Shown here piece after piece: positions 28,217-34,966 of a stretch of DNA of 52,551 nt. The first letter of the stretch is position 1. Each line of letters starts with the position of its first letter. The stretch covers positions 1 to 52,551 of the forward strand of contig VXRG01000065.1 of assembly GCA_009838625.1 (NCBI GenBank), read 5' to 3'. The notes under the pieces were generated by a model. The model was not told the origin of the DNA. It saw nothing but the letters and a program-made list of their open reading frames with translations, and did no database searches. The position numbers and the translations under genes are program-made. This stretch comes from Caldilineaceae bacterium SB0664_bin_27 (GTDB lineage: Bacteria; Chloroflexota; Anaerolineae; Caldilineales; Caldilineaceae).

Positions 28217-29365
28217 TTACTGGCGCTGGCGCGTCCATTCCGTTTTGGCGGTCTTCTGTCCCCCGGCAGTAGGGAGCGTATCCGCGACAACACAGGCTTC
28301 CAACTGCGTGCGCAGCGCCTCTACATCCAGCCCGCCATGCGAGGCGATCATCACAATCTGCGTGCGGGGCGGCTCATCGCCCCATTCGTCGGCCAGCGTC
28401 AGGCTGGCGCGTTTGCCCACCATTTGCAGAATCATTCTGTTGTCCGGCATTTCATGGAGCTGAACTACACCCTTAGCGCGGTAGATGGTCTTGGGCAGTT
28501 CCTCGAACATCCCGCGTAATGCTTTCAGCGACAGCGGTTTTTCCGTTGTCCAGCTCCAGGTGCTGAATACCAGTGTATGGTCGGTATGTTCATGGTGGTG
28601 GCCTTCGGCTTCATCGAGATCCTCATCCACGCCGTGCACATGAACATCGCGCTCGGCGCTCCGATGCAGGCGTTCCGGCGCATATTTGCCCACACCCAGC
28701 ACCAGCTCCAGCGGCGCCTGTCCGTAGGTAACTTCCAGAATGCGCGCATCCGGCACATCGCCCCGAATCAGATCGGTCTTTATGTCCACTACGTTGAGAA
28801 ACACCTTTCTCATCTTCACTCTCGGCACGACGAGCCGCATCAGTTCGGCTTTGATCTCATCCAGTTCCTCTGCCGTGACCAGATCGACTTTGTTCAGTAC
28901 CACGATGTCCGCGACGGCGATCTGATCCAGCGCCAGCCCGAGATTCTCTTCGTCCAGTGACAGGACATGATCGACATCCACGACGACCAGAATGCTGTCG
29001 AGCTGCACCAACGGTTTGATTTCAGGTAGCAGAAAGGTATTGGCGACGGCGATAGGATCGGATACACCACTGGTCTCGACGATGATGTATTCCGGTGGGT
29101 CCTCCCGCCGCAGCAGATTGAGCGTTTCTTTCAGCAGGTCGCCACGAATCGTGCAGCAAATGCAGCCGTTCGAGAGGTTGACCGCATCGCCTTCGACGCC
29201 GACGACTAACTGGGCGTCTATGTTTATCGCGCCAAAATCGTTCACCAGCGCCGCGATCTTCAGACCGTGGTTGCCGTGCAGGATGTGGTTGAGCAGGGTT
29301 GTTTTGCCGGCGCCGAGAAAGCCGCTGAGAATCGTCACCGGCACAGGGAAGTGATGGTTCTCCAT
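28217..29365 (-). CDS. CobW/COG0523-family metal-chaperone GTPase
   Basis: 382-aa G3E GTPase. P-loop GFLGAGKTT (15-23), the CxCC metal site in NGCICCTIRGD (66-76), ETSG (97-100), NKVD (158-161), a His-rich stretch HHHEHTDH (about 253-260), and a C-terminal CobW_C domain (WSWTTEKPLSLKAL...IMLQ-like core to EWTRQ). COG0523 members deliver zinc, iron or cobalt to client enzymes; the His-rich loop favours a zinc or nickel type, but the metal is not predictable. A partial copy lies at 23,836-24,402. No Zur-box was recognised upstream. Confidence 0.9.
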   Translation of the reverse strand: MENHHFPVPVTILSGFLGAGKTTLLNHILHGNHGLKIAALVNDFGAINIDAQLVVGVEGDAVNLSNGCICCTIRGDLLKETLNLLRREDPPEYIIVETSGVSDPIAVANTFLLPEIKPLVQLDSILVVVDVDHVLSLDEENLGLALDQIAVADIVVLNKVDLVTAEELDEIKAELMRLVVPRVKMRKVFLNVVDIKTDLIRGDVPDARILEVTYGQAPLELVLGVGKYAPERLHRSAERDVHVHGVDEDLDEAEGHHHEHTDHTLVFSTWSWTTEKPLSLKALRGMFEELPKTIYRAKGVVQLHEMPDNRMILQMVGKRASLTLADEWGDEPPRTQIVMIASHGGLDVEALRTQLEACVVADTLPTAGGQKTAKTEWTRQRQ

Positions 29366-29642
29366 ATCAGGTGTTCCCCACTATTCGTGACTCATAATGT
29401 GTCGGGCGGCCGCCGACGCCTATGGGCATCTTACTTGCCGACCCGCTCGCCGTGCTTGTCGGTCTAACATTGCGGGGTTGGACAAACACCGGGGCAGGTC
29501 AGTTGTCTAAAATCCAGAACATGAAGTGAGACTAGGGAAGAACAGTTCCTACAATGCGGAGAAAGAGATAGAAGTGCTTTTCTGAATTGCCGAGAAGCTC
29601 TTTCCTCACACTTGTCCAAATTTGCTGTCACCGCCAGCGGCA

Positions 29643-29759
29643 TCACGATCCCCGAAATCCCCCTGGACTCGTCACTCGCACCCAGACGATCCCTTCAACG
29701 TACTCGAAGTGTCCGCGCATGAGCAGCGAGTATGCGCTGGAATCAAGGAGAATCTTCAT
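29643..29759 (-). pseudogene. VapC-type toxin with large internal deletion
   Basis: 38 codons: the normal VapC start MKILLDSSAYSLLMRGH (with the first catalytic Asp) is joined directly to the VapC end FEYVEGIVWVRV, so about 90 residues of the PIN domain are gone. A tail SPGGFRGS shared with the other vapC remnant follows. The ATG overlaps the antitoxin stop by ATGA, as in functional vapBC operons. The toxin cannot be active. Confidence 0.8.
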
Positions 29760-30019
29760 CTCCAGGTCGCCTCGTCCATGGTTTCGAACTCCTCGAGCGC
29801 GGCGTCCATTTCATCCGCTTCCGACTGGGTCCAGCTCCCAATCAGCCGGTCGAATGACGCACCCACCGTATCACTCTGACCTGAACCCTCCCCCAAGCCG
29901 GCCCCTCTTCTGAGCAGCCTGAGCGCGGCCTGGTTCAGGGAGATCCCTTCCCGCTTTGCCAGGCGGCGCAGGCTTGCGCTCAATTTGTCGTCAATTCCTT
30001 TGACCGTGATCTGGTTCAA
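29756..30019 (-). CDS. VapB/FitA-type ribbon-helix-helix antitoxin, now without toxin
   Basis: 87 aa. The N-terminal NQITVKGIDDKLSASLRRLA followed by KREGISLNQAALRLLRR is a FitA/VapB-like ribbon-helix-helix domain. The C-terminal acidic part (SQSEADEMDAALEEFETMDE-like) would wrap a PIN toxin. I choose TTG 30,019 because GAGGTG lies six bases upstream; a GTG three codons earlier overlaps that site. The partner toxin gene is internally deleted, leaving an orphan antitoxin. Confidence 0.75.
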   Translation of the reverse strand: MNQITVKGIDDKLSASLRRLAKREGISLNQAALRLLRRGAGLGEGSGQSDTVGASFDRLIGSWTQSEADEMDAALEEFETMDEATWR

Positions 30020-30132
30020 GGCCGACACCTCGTATAAGGAGAGGGCAAGTCAGTCATTCAGTTCGATTGCAATTCTGAGAATTTCAGAGTCTTGTCGTTG
30101 CGGCCCAATGCTGGAATGGCATTCATTTTCGA

Positions 30133-30154
30133 GCCGGTCCTCGTGGACCGGCTG
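30133..30154. terminator. Perfect 9-bp hairpin between NERD gene and antitoxin
   Basis: AGCCGGTCC-TCGT-GGACCGGCT: a 9-bp stem with a 4-nt loop, downstream of the NERD gene stop. No U-run on either strand, so it may be a weak terminator or a barrier between the two minus-strand genes. Confidence 0.4.
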
Positions 30155-30230
30155 GCCAGGGTCCCCGAATCCCACCGGCTGGCAGTTTCGGTGCCAAGAC
30201 GAATCTGTCACCGGTCTTGACAGGCAAATC

Positions 30231-30974
30231 CTAACTCTGCGCCTGTTCAACCATCCGGCACGCCGGAAAACCTTCACACCCCCAGAACTGCTTTCCTGCC
30301 GACTGCCCCTTCCGCGCCGTTCGTAACACCATCTTTCGGCCACAACGTGGACAGTGCCGCGCGGCCTGCGGGTCTTCACGCCTCACGTTGCGTACATGCC
30401 GCCGATTTGTCTCCCACGAACGCTCCATTCGTTTCGACTCGATCGCTTCGCAGACTTCAGCTACCTGAGTCTCCGACAGCACGTGCGCTTTGAATGAACG
30501 TATATGCTGTGCCCCGCCAGCGCCCACCGTCACGTTTTCCGGCATCTTTCGCTTAAACTCCGCATCGCCCACGAAAACCACGACCGACTTTACTGTACCT
30601 CTCGGTAGCCCGATGCCGGCCATAACGTCTTCCAAAGCACGAACGTGCCCGTGATTTTGCCGCAGTGGGTTCGGAAACCTGACCTTCCTTCCTCCCGGAA
30701 AGACCTGCGTCCAGTTTCGGTCCTGTTCACTTCCGAAAATCCACCCGGACATGTTCTTCGTTTCAACGACGAATACTCCGAATACCGAAACGAACACATG
30801 ATCGAGCTGCGCCGTGCCGCCTTCTGTCGGAAGTGTCACGTCGTGAAACTGCCGGTACACTGAGGATGGCAACATAACTGCCGCTCCGGCCTGCACCAGA
30901 GTCTCACCTATCTTCCCTTTTATCGGTGCCTTTAGGGCTGACCCGAGCAACCGCCCCATGCCCTTCATTCGCAA
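30231..30974 (-). CDS. NERD-domain protein with topoisomerase-type zinc finger
   Basis: 247 aa. NERD (nuclease-related) domain at about 15-140: GKIGETLVQ, GGTAQLDHVFVSVFGVFVVE, TKNMSGWIFGS, FPNPLRQNHGHVRAL. A C-terminal C4 zinc finger of topoisomerase I type (CPRCGRKMVLRTA...WGCEGFPACR) follows. NERD-zinc finger proteins are thought to bind or cut DNA; the precise role is unknown. It lies at the chromosomal side of the island. Confidence 0.88.
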   Translation of the reverse strand: MRMKGMGRLLGSALKAPIKGKIGETLVQAGAAVMLPSSVYRQFHDVTLPTEGGTAQLDHVFVSVFGVFVVETKNMSGWIFGSEQDRNWTQVFPGGRKVRFPNPLRQNHGHVRALEDVMAGIGLPRGTVKSVVVFVGDAEFKRKMPENVTVGAGGAQHIRSFKAHVLSETQVAEVCEAIESKRMERSWETNRRHVRNVRREDPQAARHCPRCGRKMVLRTARKGQSAGKQFWGCEGFPACRMVEQAQS

Positions 30975-31037
30975 TCCTCTACTGCTCTGACAACTTCAGT
31001 GCCTCTTGCAGTCATCAATGTCCAATTCTCTTACCCC

Positions 31038-31883
31038 TCACTCCCCCAGATTCCCCATCACTGCCAGCGGGGTCGCCGCCAGCAGCCCGCCGTCAACCGG
31101 CATTACGATCCCCGAAATCCAGCGCGCTTCATCACTGGCAAAGTAGAGCGCCGCGTACGCCACGTCCCACGCTGTCCCTTCCGTCCCCAGTGGCCCTATC
31201 TTGCGCCGCCTCTCCCGCTCCTCTATTGAAAACTCGGCAGTGAAAGAAGCATGCACATGCCCGGGCGCCAGGCAGTTCACGCGGATACCCTCCCGCCCAT
31301 GATGCACCGCCATGAGCCTCGTCAGCGTAGCCAGCCCGCCCTTCGCCACCGAATAGGGAACGTTGATATAGGCGCCGGCAAGAAGCCCGTCTATCGACGA
31401 AATGTGAATAATCGAACCGCCCCCGCCAGCAGCCATGTGCGGCACCGCATACTTCCAGGCCATCACCGGCCCTTTCAAGTTCACGTCCAGAGCGACATTC
31501 CAGAGCGCCTCTTCATAGTCCGTGACCTTGCCCCCGCCGATCCCGCCTGCATTGTTGACCAGAATATCCAGGCTGCCGTATCGAGCAACGCACGCCTCGG
31601 CCAGTTCGCGGCAGTCCTCTTCCCTGGTAATGTCCGCTGAAATGAAAGAGGCCTCGCCTCCATGCTCCTTGATGAACTTGATCGTCGACTCGGCCCTGTC
31701 CTCGTCCAGGTCCGCCACCACCACCCGCGCCCCCTGGCGCGCGAAAAGGACAGCTGTTGCGTAGCCGATGCCAAGAGCTGCCCGGCCTCGCGACCCCGCG
31801 CCCGTGACAATCGCCGCCTTGCCTTCCAACCTGTCTCCTTGAGGAGGAAGTCCGCCTGACACAGTTAATTCAGATTGGCTCAT
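31038..31883 (-). CDS. SDR-family oxidoreductase
   Basis: 281-aa NAD(P)-dependent dehydrogenase. Glycine motif TGAGSRGRAALGIG (slightly expanded), VADLDED after strand 2 suggesting NAD preference, NNAGG, catalytic Ser in HISSIDG, PYSVAKGGLATLTR (Tyr/Lys), and the end SGIVMPVDGGLLAATP. It is the last gene of a minus-strand cluster with a sugar-isomerase-like and another SDR gene, probably a sugar or polyol pathway. Parts of its 3' end are repeated at 27.8 and 29.6 kb. Confidence 0.87.
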   Translation of the reverse strand: MSQSELTVSGGLPPQGDRLEGKAAIVTGAGSRGRAALGIGYATAVLFARQGARVVVADLDEDRAESTIKFIKEHGGEASFISADITREEDCRELAEACVARYGSLDILVNNAGGIGGGKVTDYEEALWNVALDVNLKGPVMAWKYAVPHMAAGGGGSIIHISSIDGLLAGAYINVPYSVAKGGLATLTRLMAVHHGREGIRVNCLAPGHVHASFTAEFSIEERERRRKIGPLGTEGTAWDVAYAALYFASDEARWISGIVMPVDGGLLAATPLAVMGNLGE

Positions 31884-31982
31884 TGGAGTCTCTTCGCGTA
31901 GTAAATGGGAGGGGCAGCGTAACGTCTCCGGGTCCTGTTTCCTATAGACCGTTAACTGCTGCTCGTTCCCCGATAGTGAGAG

Positions 31983-32813
31983 TCAGACTACATCCGACAG
32001 GTAGCGGGCCTTTGAAATCTCGACGACCTCATCCGGATCGCGCCGCCACCAGTTGCGTTCTGAGAAGATCTCTACTTCGCGATAACCGTCGTACCCAGTC
32101 GCCTCCACCAGATGCCGAATGCGCCGGATGTCGATAACGCCGTCACCCATCATGCCCCGGTCCAGCCGCAGGTCGGTCGTATCCATCAGCCAGTCGCAGA
32201 CATGGAAGGAAACGATGCGTCCCGCAGACCGTTCAATTTCACGCTCCATGTCCGGGTCCCACCAGACGTGATAGACATCGACCACGATACCCAGTTCCGG
32301 ACCGGCCCCCAGCGCATCGATCCAATCGTTCGCCTGCCCCAAGGTGGACAAACAGGAACGGAACGAGCAGATCATTGGGTGCAGCGGTTCCAACGCCAGC
32401 GTCACGCCGGTATGTTTCGCATAGGGAAGGAGAGTTGCCAGGCCCTCGAGGCAGCGCGCTCGCGCCGCCGGTAGGTCTATTGACCCTTCAGGCAACCCGC
32501 CCGCGACGAAAACAATACACTCAGCCCCAAGCTCTGCGGCTTCGTCAATGGCCCGCCTGGACTCGTTCAGATTCGCCTGAAACCGGTCATTGTCCGAGTC
32601 GGTCAGCAAGCCGCAGATGCAGAGACAAGTGACGGTCATATCGTGAGCCTTGAGCCATCGCCCCGCCTCGCCCACGCCCACCTCCTGCAGCTTGTCGCGT
32701 ACAATCCCAATCGCATGGACGCCATGCCGCGCATAGCCCTCAATTGCCTGGGGTAAGGACCACTGCTGCAGCGTCGTAAACTGGTTGATTGCGAGTCTGC
32801 TGTAGTCGCTCAT
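31983..32813 (-). CDS. Sugar phosphate isomerase/epimerase family (TIM barrel)
   Basis: 276 aa of the xylose-isomerase-like TIM-barrel superfamily (AP endonuclease 2 fold). Metal-site pieces: LALEPLHP (Glu after strand 5), GIVVDVYHVWWDPDM (Asp, His), SFHVCDW (His) and YREVEIFSE (Glu near the C-terminus). Substrate unknown; neighbours suggest a sugar acid or inositol-type pathway. ATG 32,813 is chosen over TTG 32,846 because the fold begins at LAINQFTTLQ. Confidence 0.85.
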   Translation of the reverse strand: MSDYSRLAINQFTTLQQWSLPQAIEGYARHGVHAIGIVRDKLQEVGVGEAGRWLKAHDMTVTCLCICGLLTDSDNDRFQANLNESRRAIDEAAELGAECIVFVAGGLPEGSIDLPAARARCLEGLATLLPYAKHTGVTLALEPLHPMICSFRSCLSTLGQANDWIDALGAGPELGIVVDVYHVWWDPDMEREIERSAGRIVSFHVCDWLMDTTDLRLDRGMMGDGVIDIRRIRHLVEATGYDGYREVEIFSERNWWRRDPDEVVEISKARYLSDVV

Positions 32814-32864
32814 GAGCGCCCGGCTCCCGCGGCCTTCCTCAGTCAAGCAGCTTCTTAGCCATTC

Positions 32865-33608
32865 TCAATAGGTCGCGCGCCCGCCGGACACGTCAAACAC
32901 CGCGCCCGTGGCAAAAGTGCAGGCGTCGCTGCACAGCCACGTCACCATCTCGGCGTTCTCCTCGATCGTACCAAACCGTCCCATCGGGATCTTGGCCGTC
33001 ACAGTCTTGATGTACTCCGGCGTCATTTCACCGAGGAGATCGGTCTGCACCATCGCCGGAGCCACGCAGTTGACGATGATGCCGCTCTGCGCCAGCTCCT
33101 TGCCCAGCGACTTGGTCAGAGCTATCACGCCCGCCTTGGCCGCCGAGTAGGCGCAGGCGTTGGCGTTGCCCTCCTTGCCGGCAACCGATGCCACGTTGAC
33201 GATCCGGCCTCCTCCCTGTTCCAGCATGAACGGGATAACGGCCCGGCTGCATAAGAAGACGGAATTAAGGTCGGCCGCGATGACCCGGTCCCACTCTTCC
33301 AGCGGGTACTCCCATGTCGGCAGCGTCGGGCCGGCGACGCCGGCGTTATTGACCAGGATATCGATGACGCCCAGCTGGGCCAGCGTATCCTGCACCGCCT
33401 GCTCAACGCTCGCCGGTTCAGTCACGTCCACAGAAAAGACTGCCTCGAACCCTTGCCCGGCCTCCGTGCCGCGCACAGGCCCCGGGTCCAGGTCCCAAAC
33501 GGCCACAGCCCCGCCTGAGCCCGCCAGCCGCTGGGCAATCCCCAGCCCAATCCCCTTGGCCCCCCCGGTAACAACCGCCGTCCGCCCACCAAAGTCATAT
33601 TCAACCAT
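32865..33608 (-). CDS. SDR-family oxidoreductase, FabG-like
   Basis: 247 aa with every canonical element: TGGAKGIGLGIA, VWDLD (acidic residue favouring NAD), NNAGVAGP, NVASVAGKEG, YSAAKAGVIALTKSL, and VFDVSGGRATY at the end. It starts the minus-strand cluster with the isomerase and SDR genes. The likely role is oxidation of a sugar or hydroxy acid rather than fatty-acid synthesis, judged from context. Confidence 0.88.
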   Translation of the reverse strand: MVEYDFGGRTAVVTGGAKGIGLGIAQRLAGSGGAVAVWDLDPGPVRGTEAGQGFEAVFSVDVTEPASVEQAVQDTLAQLGVIDILVNNAGVAGPTLPTWEYPLEEWDRVIAADLNSVFLCSRAVIPFMLEQGGGRIVNVASVAGKEGNANACAYSAAKAGVIALTKSLGKELAQSGIIVNCVAPAMVQTDLLGEMTPEYIKTVTAKIPMGRFGTIEENAEMVTWLCSDACTFATGAVFDVSGGRATY

Positions 33609-33647
33609 CTTTACTCACCTTACCCGACCTGAACGGGCCGGGCTCGA

Positions 33648-33687
33648 AACTCAACTGACCACTAACCACTGACTACTGACCACTGCA
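33648..33687. repeat. Degenerate ACTGACCACT simple repeat
   Basis: ACTGACCACT, AACCACTG, ACTACTG and ACCACTG follow one another in about 40 bp. The inverse of this pattern occurs near 347-392. Such TGACCACT strings are scattered intergenic repeats in several uncultured lineages (from memory). Confidence 0.6.
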
Positions 33688-33828
33688 GTTCTCTTATACC
33701 CCAAGTCGTGGGAAAGTGCTACAGATGAGGGCCGCGCAGACTACCTTTTCGTCCGAAAACCGTGTTGGTCAGAACCGGTGCAATTCAGCTAAAATGCCAA
33801 GGGGAAAAGCCGCCGCACAGGAGCAAAT

Positions 33829-34875
33829 GTGAGTAAACTGCGCATAGTCATAATAGGCGCAGGAACTATGGGCCGCCGCCACATCGAATATGTTAAAGCA
33901 AGCGGCGAATGCCAGCTGGTCGGCATCTGCGACTCCGATTCCGGGGTGGCGGAGCTGGCGGCAAAGGTTGAGGCGCCCTTCTTCCACGACGCTTTTGAAG
34001 CGCTCGATCTCGCCGCTCCGGATGGGGCGATCATCGCCGCCCCCACCAATCTGCACGAAGAGCTTGCCCTTGCCTGCATCCGACGCGGGATCGTTCCCCT
34101 GGTAGAGAAGCCGGTCACCGCTGCACTTGACGAGGGCAGAAGAGTGGTCGACGCAGCCGGCGCGGCCGGCGTGCCCGTCCTGGTCGGCCATCACAGACGC
34201 TACCATCCGCGCATCAGGCGGCTCTGGAAACTGGTGAAGGAAGGCGCCATCGGCTCCCTGATCGGTGTCTCCCTCCTGTGGGCTGTCAAGAAGCCCGACG
34301 CCTATTACGATATTGTCTGGCGGACACGAGCCGGCGGTGGACCGGTACTGACCAATCTCATCCATGAGATCGACACACTCCGCTACGTCTGCGGCGAGAT
34401 AACCAGCGTCTACGCAGCCACCAGTTCGGCGACACGCGGCTTTGAAGTGGAGGACTCCGCCGCCATAACCCTGAGGTTTTCAGGCGGCGTGGTCGGCTCG
34501 ATCTTTCTTTCCGACGCGGCGCCTTCACCCTGGTCATACGAGCTGACCATGTTCGAGAACCCATCCTACGCCCACGTGGCAGGCAACTTCGCCTTTTTCT
34601 TTGGCACAGGAGGCTCAATTGCCTTTCCCACGCTGGAGCTGTGGCGCTATCCCTGCGCCGACAACGCCGGCTGGGAGCATCCACTTGAGCAGGAACAGCA
34701 TGAACCGGACGATGCCGATCCCCTGGCGGCGCAACTGGCCCACTTCTGCCGCGTCATACGAAGGGAGGAACCGCCTCTAGTCAGCGGCGAAGAGGGCCTG
34801 CGAACGCTGGCAGCAACCCAGGCCGTGCTGACCTCCGGCAGCGAGGGCATACCCGTTGAGCTCCGACCCGTTTGA
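33829..34875 (+). CDS. Gfo/Idh/MocA-family oxidoreductase
   Basis: 348 aa. N-terminal Rossmann domain (RIVIIGAGTMGRRHIEYVKA, then IAAPTNLHEELA and the family EKPV in PLVEKPVTAAL) and a C-terminal alpha/beta domain with GGPVLTNLIHEIDTLRYVCG. Members oxidise sugars or inositols with NAD(P). GTG 33,829 follows AGGAG (33,819-33,823). It is divergent from the SDR/isomerase cluster and upstream of the CoxL-like gene. Confidence 0.9.
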   Translation: MSKLRIVIIGAGTMGRRHIEYVKASGECQLVGICDSDSGVAELAAKVEAPFFHDAFEALDLAAPDGAIIAAPTNLHEELALACIRRGIVPLVEKPVTAALDEGRRVVDAAGAAGVPVLVGHHRRYHPRIRRLWKLVKEGAIGSLIGVSLLWAVKKPDAYYDIVWRTRAGGGPVLTNLIHEIDTLRYVCGEITSVYAATSSATRGFEVEDSAAITLRFSGGVVGSIFLSDAAPSPWSYELTMFENPSYAHVAGNFAFFFGTGGSIAFPTLELWRYPCADNAGWEHPLEQEQHEPDDADPLAAQLAHFCRVIRREEPPLVSGEEGLRTLAATQAVLTSGSEGIPVELRPV

Positions 34876-34966
34876 GTGGAACTGCTCGGCCACTGGTCTG
34901 TAGAACCGCTCTCTCTACACGTCAATGAAAGTGACAGTCCCGATACAAGAGTAAAGGAGACTCCCT

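Noticed and set aside
30133..30154. Strong intrinsic terminator
   Set aside because: Excellent stem, but no U-tract follows on either strand, so only a weak terminator call was kept.
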